A stretch of DNA of 64,000 nt from Alphaproteobacteria bacterium 33-17 (GTDB lineage: Bacteria; Pseudomonadota; Alphaproteobacteria; Rickettsiales; 33-17), in contig MKSX01000010.1 in the NCBI GenBank assembly GCA_001897445.1, positions 83,942 to 147,941 on the forward strand. Reading direction: 5' to 3'. Below, piece by piece: positions 1 to 11,907 of this stretch. A program made the position numbers and the translations under genes. How positions within the stretch are numbered: position 1 is the stretch's first letter; every line of letters starts with the position of its first letter. The notes below the pieces were generated by a model. It had not been told where the DNA came from and searched no databases. It saw only the letters and a list, made by a program, of their open reading frames with translations.

Positions 1-2
1 TT

Positions 3-314
3 CATGAAGAATCTGGAAGAAGCTTTCATATTTGCTCTACTGGTGAACAAAAATCCATGATTATCGGGACTATTATTTTCCAGGCAATGGCACTTAGAGA
101 TCAAAAATTGCCTTTACCTATACTTTTATTAGATGAAATTATGGCGCATTTAGATGATGATAAAAGACAAGGACTCATCGATACTATCAGGCAAATGAAC
201 ATACAAAGCTTCATAACAAGTACTCATACTGAGTTCTGGAGTGAAATAAACTTCCCTGCAAAGTTTTATGAGGTAAAAAATGCTGGAATATCAGAAATTA
301 ATCGTGTAGAGTGA
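3..314 (+). CDS. recF: RecF C-terminal end (partial)
   Basis: This is the last part of the DNA replication and repair ATPase RecF; the gene enters from the left edge of the window, so no start is visible. The open frame already runs at position 3, and the encoded STGEQK stretch is the ABC-type signature of RecF. It is followed by LLLDEIMAHLDDDKR, the Walker B and D-loop region. RecF binds gapped DNA and helps load RecA. It lies 72 bases upstream of gyrB in the same direction, the usual recF-gyrB order of many bacterial origin-proximal clusters. An internal ATG at 57 is not the true start because the conserved signature lies before it. Confidence 0.85.
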   Translation, partial: HEESGRSFHICSTGEQKSMIIGTIIFQAMALRDQKLPLPILLLDEIMAHLDDDKRQGLIDTIRQMNIQSFITSTHTEFWSEINFPAKFYEVKNAGISEINRVE

Positions 315-374
315 TATCTAGCTAAGTTTTATAAAAATAATTTAGCTACAAGTTTAAAAAAATCGTGAAATTAA

Positions 375-2813
<2,439 letters not shown>

Positions 2814-2824
2814 GTAATAAGATA

Positions 2825-2857
2825 AGGGTTGCTATGGAATTTGAGGTGGCAACCCCT
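2825..2857 (+). terminator. Probable terminator after gyrB
   Basis: A stem of GGGTTGC (2826-2832) and GCAACCC (2849-2855) with a 16-nt loop sits 12 bases after the gyrB stop and is followed by CTTTATATTATT, a short T-rich tract. Confidence 0.6.
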
Positions 2858-3133
2858 TTATATTATTCAAAAATGATTTTCAGATAACGATATTAATGAG
2901 CTATATCCAAATTATTTGGATAAGAAACTTTAATAAGTTTAATTATACTGATTCAGCGGTTTAAGATTAAAAATGGGTGAGCTGGGGGAGTTAATCCTGT
3001 GAATTATTTTTAAAACTAACATCCATTTTAAGCGAATAAATGCTAATGCGTTTTTCGCAAGATTTTCTTAGCGTAAAACCTTTAATATAAGTTTAAATAC
3101 AATTATAAATTATCTTATAAAGCAACGAAGTTA
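2858..3133. other. Intergenic region with small hairpins, no gene
   Basis: The convergent gap between gyrB and prmA has no credible open frame. It contains a perfect 8-bp hairpin with a 3-nt loop at 2904-2922 (TATCCAAA/TTTGGATA). A second imperfect inverted repeat at 3032-3058 (GCGAATAAATGC/TGCGTTTTTCGC) may be a degraded copy of the GATTGC/GCAAT-type palindromes seen elsewhere in the window; that link is inference. Confidence 0.5.
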
Positions 3134-4039
3134 TTACACATTCTTCTGCATAAGTAACATAACCCAGTCGCCTTTATATTTAGCTTCAACTTTTTTAAAC
3201 TTACGCTTAACATAAGCTGCTTCGACGCTTGCTTCCTGATTTTTGAGAAATCCTGATAATATAATAAAGCCATTTTTCTCTACAATACGGCTAATATCTT
3301 TTGCCATATCAATAAGCGGCTGAGCTAAAATATTTGCAATTACTAGAGTAAACGGGTCTAAAAACATAATACGGTTATTAATACCATTGCTAATATATGT
3401 TTTTACATTTTTTACATTGTTGATTTTTAGATTTCTTCTTGCAACTTCTACTGCAACTTTGTCTATATCACTTGCAAAAACTCTGGCGTTTGTAAGCCTT
3501 GACGCTGCGATTGCTAGTATTCCTGAGCCTGTTCCTACGTCTATAATACGTTTAAGTGGCTGAGAACGTGTAAGTGAAACGAGTGCCTCGATACAAAGTG
3601 AAGTTGTTTCATGCGTACCCGTACCAAATGCCCTGCCCGCCTCAATAGCAATGACATGCTGACCTGTAACATTTTCAAGTTTTACTGGATCACTAATAAT
3701 AAATGGGGGAATTTCAATAACAGGAATATTTTTTTGAACTTCGGTTACCCAGTCTTTATCTTCAATTTCCTGAATGTCAATTTGATCAATTTTAAATTTA
3801 AGCGCCAACTTATTTAATTCTTCAATAGCCTTGGTTGGCACATTATCATTAAAATAGGCTTCTACTTTCCACTCATCGTCTGGTAGTGGATCAATATGCG
3901 TTGTAACCCCTTCCTCAAAATAACTAACTGTAGCGCCATATTCCTCAAGTAAAGTAGAAATATCACCTGTATGTTTAAATAAGCTTGAACAAGAAACCAG
4001 ATAAATCTTCTCTGCTGATTGAAAGGGGTTGTGATCCAT
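3134..4039 (-). CDS. prmA: Ribosomal protein L11 methyltransferase
   Basis: PrmA is an S-adenosylmethionine-dependent enzyme that methylates ribosomal protein uL11. The 301-residue protein has the family's substrate-recognition N-terminal half, then AGRAFGTGTHETT, diagnostic of PrmA, and the SAM-binding loop IIDVGTGSGILAI. The motif-IV region LVIANILAQPLI matches the usual N-I-L-A pattern. The ATG at 4039 begins MDHNPF. It is convergent with gyrB and 71 bases downstream of the dsbA-like gene on the same strand, so the two may be cotranscribed. Confidence 0.93.
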   Translation of the reverse strand: MDHNPFQSAEKIYLVSCSSLFKHTGDISTLLEEYGATVSYFEEGVTTHIDPLPDDEWKVEAYFNDNVPTKAIEELNKLALKFKIDQIDIQEIEDKDWVTEVQKNIPVIEIPPFIISDPVKLENVTGQHVIAIEAGRAFGTGTHETTSLCIEALVSLTRSQPLKRIIDVGTGSGILAIAASRLTNARVFASDIDKVAVEVARRNLKINNVKNVKTYISNGINNRIMFLDPFTLVIANILAQPLIDMAKDISRIVEKNGFIILSGFLKNQEASVEAAYVKRKFKKVEAKYKGDWVMLLMQKNV

Positions 4040-4110
4040 ATCTCCATTCTCTATTATAAATTGTATAGGTTAACTTATAATTTAGATGAAGAATAATTTC
4101 AAGCAATTTG

Positions 4111-4728
4111 TTACAAATTTTTATTAATTTCTTCTGAAATCGCCTCATAAGTAAAAGCACCTTCGTACTTTTTACCATTAATTAATATAAAAGGTATAGT
4201 TTTTATCTCTAACTGCTCAGAAGCACTCTTTTGAGTCTTAAGCAAACTATCCTGCAAATTTGTATTTTCAAGACAAACTTTAAACTGATCCTTACTAATA
4301 TCTGCAAGCGCTGCTATATTTTGTAAATTACTTAAATACTGGTTCATAGCAGCTTCACCAGATGATATTAGCAATGGCTTTATCAGTGTATCATAGTGTT
4401 CAAAAAACTTCATTGTCATCATATGTGCATTTTGCTCGCCTTTACAGTAACTTATCATTGTGGCTGCCATACATGCCTGATCTGTTATCATACTACGGCT
4501 TACATATGCTATCTTTTTGTTATCTATATAATTTTGTCTTAATAATGGAAAGACATTATTATAAAAGGTTGCGCAGTGTGGGCAAGTAAGTGATGAATAG
4601 ACTATAACCACAACCTTAGAAGCAGCGTCACCTAAAACATGATCACTGGAAATTGGGTGTGAATAATCGGCTGCTAATGCTACGTTGCATAAAGCGAAAA
4701 ATATAGTTAAAATTTTAATAATTTGCAT
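4111..4728 (-). CDS. DsbA-family thiol:disulfide oxidoreductase
   Basis: A 205-residue periplasmic thioredoxin-fold protein. It has an N-terminal signal peptide (about residues 1-20, ending ALAA) and the active site CPHC at residues 49-52 within YSSLTCPHCATFY. The C-terminal region contains IKTIPFILINGKKYEG, the cis-proline loop of the thioredoxin fold (TIPF). The protein probably oxidises or isomerises disulfides of exported proteins. Related single-domain proteins (27kDa outer-membrane/Com1-like, DsbA-like) are common in Rickettsiales; which partner it acts on cannot be told. It is divergent from prs. Confidence 0.85.
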   Translation of the reverse strand: MQIIKILTIFFALCNVALAADYSHPISSDHVLGDAASKVVVIVYSSLTCPHCATFYNNVFPLLRQNYIDNKKIAYVSRSMITDQACMAATMISYCKGEQNAHMMTMKFFEHYDTLIKPLLISSGEAAMNQYLSNLQNIAALADISKDQFKVCLENTNLQDSLLKTQKSASEQLEIKTIPFILINGKKYEGAFTYEAISEEINKNL

Positions 4729-4865
4729 TTCTGACTCCTAATATTTTAAAATCACAAGCAATTGTTTACAAATACCACAAACTATGCTAAAAGTCGTGAA
4801 ACGTTAAAGTAACTTAAGTGCTATAAATTCTATAACATATTGAATAATATAAATTTTTTCAGAAA

Positions 4866-5795
4866 ATGCAAATACTGTCGTGTAATAGTAATAAAGAACT
4901 TGCTGCAAACATAGCCTCGCGCTTGGGTGTAGAACTTGTTAAATCTAATATCCAAAGATTTAAGGATGACGAAGTTTTCGTTGAAATTCACGAAAATGTC
5001 AGAGGTGGCGACATATTTGTTGTGCAGTCAACATCATATCCTGCAAATGATCATTTAATGGAATTACTTATTACAATAGATGCACTGAAAAGAGCATCCG
5101 CAGGCAGAATTACTGCTGTTATTCCATATTTCGGTTATGCAAGACAAGACAGACGTGCAGGTCCAAGATCACCAATTACAGCAAAATTAGTTGCAGATCT
5201 AATTACTACAGCAGGCGCTGATAAAGTTTTAACTATGGACTTACACGCTGGACAAATTCAGGGGTTTTTTAATATACCTGTTGATAATTTGCAAGCAATG
5301 CCAGTATTTTTAGAAGATATAAGCAAAAATTTTGATAAAGATAAATTACTTATAATATCACCTGACGTAGGTGGTGTTGTTAGAGCAAGAAGCTATGCTT
5401 CAAAGCTTGATGCTGATCTTGCAATAGTTGACAAACGCCGCGAAAAAGCAGGCGTTTCAGAAGTTATGAATATTATAGGTGATGTAAGAGGTAAAGAGTG
5501 TATCATAGTCGATGATATAGTAGATTCGGCTGGTACTCTTTGTAATGCGGCAGAAGCCCTGATAAATAATGGTGCTATCAGTGTTACTGCTTATATAACT
5601 CACGGTGTCTTGTCTCAAGGCGCAATTGAGAGAGTTGAAAAATCTAAATTGCAAAATTTAGTAATTACGGATAGTATCCACAAAAATGAAATTAAAAATG
5701 CTCGAAATATTAGACAAATTTCTGTAGCGGGGCTTATGGCCGAAGCTATAAAAAGAGTGTCTGAAGAGAGTTCGGTTTCAAGTTTATTTGATTAA
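4866..5795 (+). CDS. prs: Ribose-phosphate pyrophosphokinase
   Basis: PRPP synthetase makes 5-phosphoribosyl-1-diphosphate from ribose-5-phosphate and ATP for nucleotide and cofactor synthesis. The 309-residue length is standard. Visible motifs are [16 protein letters not shown], the ATP-binding [10 protein letters not shown] near residue 95, [12 protein letters not shown], and the PRPP loop [13 protein letters not shown] near residue 217. A PRPP-using enzyme, PyrE, is also encoded in this window. The gene is followed 11 bases later by rplY and probably forms a prs-rplY-pth-ychF transcription unit. Confidence 0.96.
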   Translation: MQILSCNSNKELAANIASRLGVELVKSNIQRFKDDEVFVEIHENVRGGDIFVVQSTSYPANDHLMELLITIDALKRASAGRITAVIPYFGYARQDRRAGPRSPITAKLVADLITTAGADKVLTMDLHAGQIQGFFNIPVDNLQAMPVFLEDISKNFDKDKLLIISPDVGGVVRARSYASKLDADLAIVDKRREKAGVSEVMNIIGDVRGKECIIVDDIVDSAGTLCNAAEALINNGAISVTAYITHGVLSQGAIERVEKSKLQNLVITDSIHKNEIKNARNIRQISVAGLMAEAIKRVSEESSVSSLFD

Positions 5796-5806
5796 AGGAG
5801 ATTAAA

Positions 5807-6412
5807 ATGAGTGTTGCGGTACAAGTTTTAGATGGTCAGTATAGAGAAGAACTAGGTAAAGGTCCATCTAGAGAAATTAGAAGACAAGGTATGGTTCCTG
5901 CTGTAATTTATGGCAAAAATAAGGAAAACGTACACATTGCTTTAGATAGCAAAGAAATTAACACAAGATATAACAAAGTTGGTTTCACATCACAGCTTTT
6001 CAATATTAAAGTTGGTAAAGAAGCTTTCCTTGCTATTCCTTTTGAAATTCATACACATCCAGTTACAGATAATGTTGAACACGTTGATTTTATTCACGTT
6101 GATGAAAATTCAGAAGTTAAAGTTCACGTTAAATTACACTTTATTAATTCTGACAAATGTATTGGTATTAAACGTGGTGGTGTTATTAACATCGCTCGTC
6201 GTGAGGTTGAACTTGTTTGTAAGCCACAAAACATTCCTACAGTAGTTGATATTGACTTATTAAACGTTGATATTAACCATAGTGTTCATATCAATGATAT
6301 TGAATTACCAGAAGGCGTTAAATTTGCTGGATCTGAAAACATTACACTTGCTGCCGTTGTTGGTAGAGGTGATGATAAAGAAGAAACAGCTACAGCTACA
6401 GCTACAGCATAA
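5807..6412 (+). CDS. rplY: 50S ribosomal protein L25 (Ctc/TL5 type)
   Basis: bL25 binds 5S rRNA. The 201-residue protein is the long CTC/TL5 form with an N-terminal 5S-binding domain (KGPSREIRRQGMVPAVIYG near residues 19-37) and a C-terminal beta domain. A clear AAAGGAG sits 6 bases before the ATG. The tail ends in alternating Thr-Ala, encoded by four copies of the hexamer ACAGCT (6386-6409), a simple repeat able to change length by slippage. The pth gene starts eight bases after the stop. Confidence 0.94.
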   Translation: MSVAVQVLDGQYREELGKGPSREIRRQGMVPAVIYGKNKENVHIALDSKEINTRYNKVGFTSQLFNIKVGKEAFLAIPFEIHTHPVTDNVEHVDFIHVDENSEVKVHVKLHFINSDKCIGIKRGGVINIARREVELVCKPQNIPTVVDIDLLNVDINHSVHINDIELPEGVKFAGSENITLAAVVGRGDDKEETATATATA

Positions 6413-6420
6413 TTTAGATT

Positions 6421-6993
6421 ATGAAAATTATTTGTGGGCTCGGTAATCCGGGCCCTGAATATTTACTAACAAGGCATAATGCCGGATTTATTTTTGTTGA
6501 TTTGTTACTTGATTTTATTTCAAGACAAACTTCAGCAAACTTATCTTACACCTCTAAATGGCAAGGCGAATACGCTAAGTTCAGTTACAAATCACAAGAT
6601 ATCATTTTACACAAACCTATGACTTATATGAATTTGTCAGGGAATTCACTACTTCAGGTTAAAAACTTTTTCAAAGTTGATAATAAAAACATTATTGTTG
6701 TTCACGATGATGTTGACCTGGCTATGGGTAGTGTAAAATTTAAGCTAGGTGGTGGACACGGCGGTCATAATGGTCTTAAGTCAGTTGATTCCATGATTGG
6801 CAATAATTATAAAAGACTTAGAATCGGTGTAGGAAAACAAGGTAATACAGCAGATTACGTATTATCAAAATTTAAATCTGATGAGCTTGATACTTTAGAG
6901 AGTGCTTACAGGCACATTATAGATTGTCTGGATTTATTGCTAGATGATGATATAAACAAATTTTCAAATAAAATTGCATTACTTTTAAAATAA
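6421..6993 (+). CDS. pth: Peptidyl-tRNA hydrolase
   Basis: Pth cleaves peptidyl-tRNAs released from stalled ribosomes. All signature segments are present: GLGNPGPEY near residue 6, the catalytic His in TRHNAGF (residue 19), HKPMTYMNLSG near 60, VVHDDVDLAMG with the conserved Asp, and GGGHGGHNGLKS. The length of 190 residues is normal. The order rplY-pth-ychF is conserved in many bacteria and supports one transcription unit. Confidence 0.96.
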   Translation: MKIICGLGNPGPEYLLTRHNAGFIFVDLLLDFISRQTSANLSYTSKWQGEYAKFSYKSQDIILHKPMTYMNLSGNSLLQVKNFFKVDNKNIIVVHDDVDLAMGSVKFKLGGGHGGHNGLKSVDSMIGNNYKRLRIGVGKQGNTADYVLSKFKSDELDTLESAYRHIIDCLDLLLDDDINKFSNKIALLLK

Positions 6994-7006
6994 ATATGAG
7001 GATATT

Positions 7007-8107
7007 ATGAGCTTCGCATGCGGTATAGTAGGACTGCCAAACGTAGGAAAATCAACTTTATTTAACGCTCTTACTGCAACTCAGGCTGCTGAATCTGCAA
7101 ACTATCCGTTTTGTACAATTGAACCAAACGTAGGTAAAGTAAGTGTTCCTGACGAAAGAATTGATAAACTTGCAAAAATTGCGGGATCGGCAAAACTTAT
7201 TCCAACTCAGCTTGAATTTGTGGATATTGCAGGCTTAGTTAGAGGCGCAAGTAAAGGCGAAGGCTTAGGTAACCAGTTCCTTGGTCACATTCGCGAAGTT
7301 GATGCTATCATTCACGTGCTAAGATGCTTTGAAGATGAAGATATTACGCACGTAGAGGGTAACGTTGACCCTATAAGGGATTTAGAGACAATTGAGCTAG
7401 AGCTAATCCTTGCGGATTTAGAAAGTTTAAATAAACGTATGCAGGGCTTAGAGAAAAAAGCAAGATCAGGTGATAAAGCTGCCAAAGAAACTATTGAAAT
7501 TATTACAAAATTAACTCCACTATTAGAAGAAGGAAAGCCAGCGCGTAAGTTTGATTTTTCTTCATATGACTCAGCGGTAGTAAAAACACTTCAATTACTT
7601 ACTACTAAAAAAGTACTATATGTAGCAAACGTTTTAGAAACCGAAGCTGCAAGCGGGAATGATTATACTAAAAAAGTAGAAGAAAGAGCTAAAAGTGAAG
7701 GATCTAGCTGCGTTATTATTTCATCTAAAATTGAGTCTGAAATCTCAACCTTAGCTGATGAAAACGATAAAAAAGAATTCTTAGAATCATTAGGACTTAG
7801 TGAAACAGGCTTAAGTAAGATTATCAGAGCAGGCTACCAGATGTTAGGTCTTATTAGCTTTTTTACAATCGGTCCAAAAGAAGCACATGCGTGGACAGTT
7901 AGAAAAGGAGCATTAGCACCAGAAGCAGCAGGCGTTATTCACACTGACTTTGAAAAAGGTTTCATCCGCGCAGAAACTATTGCATACGACGATTATATTA
8001 AGTATAACGGGGAAGTTGGCGCAAAAGAGGCAGGGAAAATGCGCTTAGAAGGAAAAGAGTATACTGTTCAGGACGGTGACATTTTCCACTTCAGATTTAA
8101 TGTATAA
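7007..8107 (+). CDS. ychF: Redox-regulated ATPase YchF (OLA1 family)
   Basis: A TRAFAC-class P-loop NTPase that binds ribosomes and, unlike most relatives, prefers ATP. The Walker A loop GLPNVGKST lies at residues 9-17; the G3 motif is DIAGLVRGASKGEGLGNQFL. The usual NKxD is replaced by NVLE, as in the family, which explains ATP preference. The C-terminal TGS domain contains KMRLEGKEYTVQDGDIFHFR. The 366-residue length is standard, and the start ATG follows ATGAGGATATT. Confidence 0.96.
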   Translation: MSFACGIVGLPNVGKSTLFNALTATQAAESANYPFCTIEPNVGKVSVPDERIDKLAKIAGSAKLIPTQLEFVDIAGLVRGASKGEGLGNQFLGHIREVDAIIHVLRCFEDEDITHVEGNVDPIRDLETIELELILADLESLNKRMQGLEKKARSGDKAAKETIEIITKLTPLLEEGKPARKFDFSSYDSAVVKTLQLLTTKKVLYVANVLETEAASGNDYTKKVEERAKSEGSSCVIISSKIESEISTLADENDKKEFLESLGLSETGLSKIIRAGYQMLGLISFFTIGPKEAHAWTVRKGALAPEAAGVIHTDFEKGFIRAETIAYDDYIKYNGEVGAKEAGKMRLEGKEYTVQDGDIFHFRFNV

Positions 8108-8122
8108 TTAAGGAAATATAAA

Positions 8123-8809
8123 ATGCAAATTCATATTAATAAAAGAGCTTTAACAGATTTTTTAATCAAAACAGCAGCTTTATGGAAATTATTACCGTAC
8201 GTATTCAGACATTTTGGTAAAACCCCAACAGGTCTCGCATTAGGTCTAACTTCGGTATTTTTGGCAAATATTTTAAATGGAAGGGACTTTTTAGTAAGCC
8301 AAAGCACATTTACAGCACGCTTAACATATACAGCTTACCGCTTTTTTAGCATTTACTCAGTAGCACTTGCTGTTAACTCCGCAGTTAATATTCTAAATCC
8401 AGCTATTTTAATGCCCGTTACAATCGCAAGCTTTATTACTGCATGGGCTACGTTAGGTAGCAGTAAATTAATCTATACAGAAAATAATGCTACCGTATTA
8501 CTTGATATTGCTGCAAGAGCTAGTTTATTTTATTTGTTTTACCCAGTAGTACCTGTAATTAATTCAATTAATAACCCAGCCTTAAGACTTGCTGCTAATT
8601 TAATACCAGCAACAATATTCTACATTGCTGAAAAAGCATTGTGTAAAGCATCTAATAAAATATTTTTTGATGATAATTCACATGTTAATAGAAGAATTCA
8701 GCAACTTGGTAGTAATATTGCATCAGGCTTACATGAATCACACCAAACACACCAAAGTTTTGTGCATATGCTTAACCCCATATCAAGCTTTGTATCGGTA
8801 AGCAGATAA
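8123..8809 (+). CDS. Hypothetical multi-pass membrane protein
   Basis: I do not recognise this 228-residue protein. It has about four or five hydrophobic segments (around residues 35-50, 75-95, 97-115, 130-150 and 155-175) and a polar C-terminal tail rich in His and Gln, so an inner-membrane protein is likely. The ATG follows AAGGAAATATAAA, a good ribosome-binding site. It starts 15 bases after ychF and ends just before a strong bidirectional terminator, so it is the last gene of the prs-ychF unit. Confidence 0.7.
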   Translation: MQIHINKRALTDFLIKTAALWKLLPYVFRHFGKTPTGLALGLTSVFLANILNGRDFLVSQSTFTARLTYTAYRFFSIYSVALAVNSAVNILNPAILMPVTIASFITAWATLGSSKLIYTENNATVLLDIAARASLFYLFYPVVPVINSINNPALRLAANLIPATIFYIAEKALCKASNKIFFDDNSHVNRRIQQLGSNIASGLHESHQTHQSFVHMLNPISSFVSVSR

Positions 8810-8810
8810 T

Positions 8811-8837
8811 AAAAAAAAGGGGTTAACCCCTTTTTTT
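8811..8837. terminator. Bidirectional intrinsic terminator
   Basis: A perfect palindrome GGGGTTAACCCC (8819-8830) is flanked by eight A residues on the left and seven T residues on the right. It can end transcription of the plus-strand ychF unit and of the minus-strand beta-lactamase gene. Confidence 0.9.
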
Positions 8838-9615
8838 ATTTAAGCATTAAAGTAATTAAATTATCTTTTGCAATTTCTTTAGCAACTCTGCCACCACTCA
8901 TAAGAGAATCTGCTGGCTGTGCTAAGTATTGAGCAAACTGAATTGTTCTGCCATCCTTTTCCACCCAGCCAATAAACCAGCCGTTTGTTTTACTACCGCC
9001 TGTTTTGCCGTAAAGCTTCCAATCATCCCAAACATCTTCAAGTTTGATAATTTTAATTGTCTGCTCCTGAGCTTGTTTACTTATTGGCAAATTTTTATTA
9101 CTTAATTTTTCTATAAAGTTTACCTGCTCAATTGGCGATATTTGAATAGAACTTTGGATCCATGAATTCATAAGTCCATTATTTTTACCTTTGTCTCCAG
9201 AGATGTCTTTATTTCCATATTCAAACTTGTTTACATAGTCTTGGAATTTTTCCATACCCAGCTTTACTGTGACATATTGTGAAAACCACACTACTGAATA
9301 TTTCATCCAACTGCTTGGGGTTTGGCTGCGCGCAGAGAACATTTGAATTGGATATTTGTGCGGAAAATACCAAGGCTCAAAATTCTTACGCGTTTCTTCA
9401 GTAAAATCTACTTTTGGACTGTTTTCATTTTTCAATATACCCGAATCAAATCCCATAAGTGCTATTGGTATTTTAAATGATGAAAATGGGGAATGGCGCT
9501 TTTCGCACTCACCTTCTTGCTTTACAACTTTTCCATTTTCCTTAGCTATGAAACACATATCTGCTAAAGCAGAATTTGCCGTAACTAATGAACATAATAA
9601 TACAAATTTATACAT
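8836..9615 (-). CDS. Class D (OXA-type) beta-lactamase
   Basis: A 259-residue periplasmic serine beta-lactamase with a signal peptide (residues 1-18, ending NSALA). All class D catalytic motifs are visible: the SxxK acylation site SSFK at residues 45-48, SVV at 107-109, YGN at 133-135, WIQS at 152-155 in the omega-loop region, and KTG at 204-206 followed by NGWFIGW. Lys48 is the residue carboxylated in this class. The protein should hydrolyse penicillin-type beta-lactams; substrate range cannot be read from sequence. It stands alone, and no mobile element is seen beside it, so it looks resident in the chromosome rather than newly acquired. Confidence 0.9.
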   Translation of the reverse strand: MYKFVLLCSLVTANSALADMCFIAKENGKVVKQEGECEKRHSPFSSFKIPIALMGFDSGILKNENSPKVDFTEETRKNFEPWYFPHKYPIQMFSARSQTPSSWMKYSVVWFSQYVTVKLGMEKFQDYVNKFEYGNKDISGDKGKNNGLMNSWIQSSIQISPIEQVNFIEKLSNKNLPISKQAQEQTIKIIKLEDVWDDWKLYGKTGGSKTNGWFIGWVEKDGRTIQFAQYLAQPADSLMSGGRVAKEIAKDNLITLMLK

Positions 9616-9712
9616 TTCAATAACTTCCTAAATATTTAGTAATTACTTCTATTGAACTAGAAGAACCAAAATTCTATTATATATTATAAATCTCTACTTG
9701 TATATTTAAAAA

Positions 9713-9743
9713 TTGACACTTTTCATTAATTTTGATATATAAT
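9713..9743 (+). promoter_or_regulatory. Sigma-70-type promoter upstream of the ankyrin-like gene
   Basis: TTGACA at 9713-9718 is followed after 17 bases by TATATA (9736-9741), or after 19 by TATAAT (9738-9743). It lies about 40 bases before the gene start. Confidence 0.6.
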
Positions 9744-9781
9744 CTTAACTATATATTAATTATTTTCATTTGAGTATTAAA

Positions 9782-10678
9782 ATGAGCTTAGAACAAACCT
9801 TCCTCAATGCCTGTTTAAAAGGTGATTTTATCGAAGTAAAACGCATTTATGATAAAACCCCTCCCGATCAGAAACTTCACTGGTTTTCAAATGATAATTA
9901 TAAAACATTTAGGTTAGCTGCAAGAAGCGGAAATATAGATTTTATAAAGTGGGTAATTAATACTTCTAAGACATTACATAAATTTATGGTAACAGCGAAT
10001 AATTGTGAAGCTATCCGTAACTTAATAAAACATGAAAAAATCGAGGCGCTGGATTATTTAGTTAGCTTAAAATTATTAACTGGAAAAGATTTTGATAGTT
10101 TATGTAATGACAATTTCCAGTTATTAAAAGAGACATTAAATGAAAATAATTTTGATATAACATATTTATTGTATAAAAATTTAAGTCAAAATAAAAAAAC
10201 TGAATTCCTTACTACTTTAAATTATCATGATTTGATATTATTTAATTTATGTATAGATTTAGAAAAAATTTTCAAAGTTGATGTGTCTAGTATTATTACT
10301 CAGTATTTCAATGAAAAAATTCAATCTAAATATTCGGAAATTATAGAAAAATATTGCAACACATCTGAACTTGATATTAAAAACTTTATTGCAGCATATC
10401 TGGACACCATCATTGCACTTTCAAAAGCTAAAAAATCAAGGGTTAACTTATTAGATGCACTTAACATAATTGAAAAATCTAACTTATATTCTGTAATTGA
10501 AAATCACATTTTACCAGATTTTCCTTCTGAAATTCAGCTTAAAGTATTTGAATATATTACTGATAAGTCAGAAAGTGTGATGGCTTCAATAAAGGAAACT
10601 CAACAAATTAAAGAAACCAATGAATTTAGATCTCAAATGCAGCTAAGAAGTTCTAATAAAGGATGCATTATCAGCTAA
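9782..10678 (+). CDS. Ankyrin-like repeat protein with F-box-like C-terminus
   Basis: A 298-residue protein with degenerate ankyrin-type helices, for example [17 protein letters not shown] and a first unit [16 protein letters not shown]. The C-terminal part reads [18 protein letters not shown] and then NEFRSQM, resembling the C-terminal motif of the two ankyrin proteins at 46.8-49.0 kb. I therefore group it with putative host-directed proteins; that function is inference. An upstream in-frame TTG at 9770 is possible, but ATG 9782 is preferred because it is a standard start. Its TAA overlaps the stop codon of hemA on the other strand by two bases. Confidence 0.65.
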   Translation: MSLEQTFLNACLKGDFIEVKRIYDKTPPDQKLHWFSNDNYKTFRLAARSGNIDFIKWVINTSKTLHKFMVTANNCEAIRNLIKHEKIEALDYLVSLKLLTGKDFDSLCNDNFQLLKETLNENNFDITYLLYKNLSQNKKTEFLTTLNYHDLILFNLCIDLEKIFKVDVSSIITQYFNEKIQSKYSEIIEKYCNTSELDIKNFIAAYLDTIIALSKAKKSRVNLLDALNIIEKSNLYSVIENHILPDFPSEIQLKVFEYITDKSESVMASIKETQQIKETNEFRSQMQLRSSNKGCIIS

Positions 10679-11907
10679 GCAGCCTGTTCTGCTTGGACTA
10701 TACCAAGCTCCGCAAATACAGACGCAATAGATTCTGCCATTTGGTTAATCATACTATCTGTATGCGATGGGGTAGGCGTAATTCTAAGCCTTTCCTTTCC
10801 ACGCGGTACAGTTGGGTAATTAATGTGCTGAACAAAAATATTGTGCTTCTCTAAAAGTAGCTGAGAAGCCTGCCTGCATTTATTAGGATCACCGATAATA
10901 ATCGGTATAATGTGGCTTTTAGCATCTACAAACTTAATACCATTTCTAGTAAGAGCCTCTTTAGCCTTATTTACCTGCTCATGTAGCATTTCTCTTTCTT
11001 TTGTGCTTACTTTAAGATGTTTAATACTTGATGTTGCAGCTTTTGCAAGTGAAGGCGGTAGCGATGTTGTAAAAATAAATCCTGAGGCATAACTACGAAT
11101 AGCATCAACAATATTATTACTTGATGCAATATACCCACCCATTGCGCCAAATGCCTTACCTAATGTAGCCTGAATTATGGTGATTCTTTCCATCATATTC
11201 ATCTGGTCACCAATTCCCCCACCGTTTTTACCATACATACCAACAGCGTGAACTTCGTCAATATATGTAAGTGCCCTATATTTATCAGCAATATCACAAA
11301 TTTCCTTAAGTGGAACTATATCACCACTCATTGAATAAACTGACTCAAATATTATTATTTTTGGTCTATTTATGTCATATTTAGATATTTTTTCTTCTAA
11401 ATCAGCCATATCATTATGCTTAAAAATGACTTTTTCAAGTCCGCTACGTCTAATGCCTTCAATTATTGAAGCATGATTATCAGAATCTGAGAAAATAACT
11501 AAATCAGGTAATATTTTAGCAAGTGTAGATATTGTTGCATCATTTGATACATAGCCAGATGTAAATACAAGCGCCCTCTCCTTATGGTGAAGACTTGCAA
11601 GCTCAGCTTCAAGTTCAACTATAGCGGAATTGTTTCCTGAAATATTACGTGTACCGCCAGAACCTGTACCCATTTCTTTTGTAGTTTTAACCATTGCCTC
11701 AATAACATCTTTATGCTGTCCCATACCTAAATAGTCATTAGAACACCATAGAATAATTTTTTGATTAGTATTATGATTAGTAGCAAAGGGAAAGTTGCCA
11801 ACTTCTCTGGAAAGGTTTAGAAACGACCTGTATCTTCCTTCTGCCTTTATTTTATCAACTGCTTCTTTGAAAAACTGATCATAGTTTATATATTTTAGCT
11901 CAATCAT
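10675..11907 (-). CDS. hemA: 5-aminolevulinate synthase
   Basis: The PLP enzyme that condenses glycine and succinyl-CoA to 5-aminolevulinate, the alphaproteobacterial (Shemin) entry to heme. The 410-residue protein shows [35 protein letters not shown] and the PLP-lysine segment [13 protein letters not shown]. The ATG at 11907 is preferred over the TTG at 11913 because AGGAG lies 6 bases upstream of the ATG. Its first codons overlap the end of ctaA by 8 bases, so ctaA and hemA are translationally coupled heme-synthesis genes. Confidence 0.95.
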   Translation of the reverse strand: MIELKYINYDQFFKEAVDKIKAEGRYRSFLNLSREVGNFPFATNHNTNQKIILWCSNDYLGMGQHKDVIEAMVKTTKEMGTGSGGTRNISGNNSAIVELEAELASLHHKERALVFTSGYVSNDATISTLAKILPDLVIFSDSDNHASIIEGIRRSGLEKVIFKHNDMADLEEKISKYDINRPKIIIFESVYSMSGDIVPLKEICDIADKYRALTYIDEVHAVGMYGKNGGGIGDQMNMMERITIIQATLGKAFGAMGGYIASSNNIVDAIRSYASGFIFTTSLPPSLAKAATSSIKHLKVSTKEREMLHEQVNKAKEALTRNGIKFVDAKSHIIPIIIGDPNKCRQASQLLLEKHNIFVQHINYPTVPRGKERLRITPTPSHTDSMINQMAESIASVFAELGIVQAEQAA

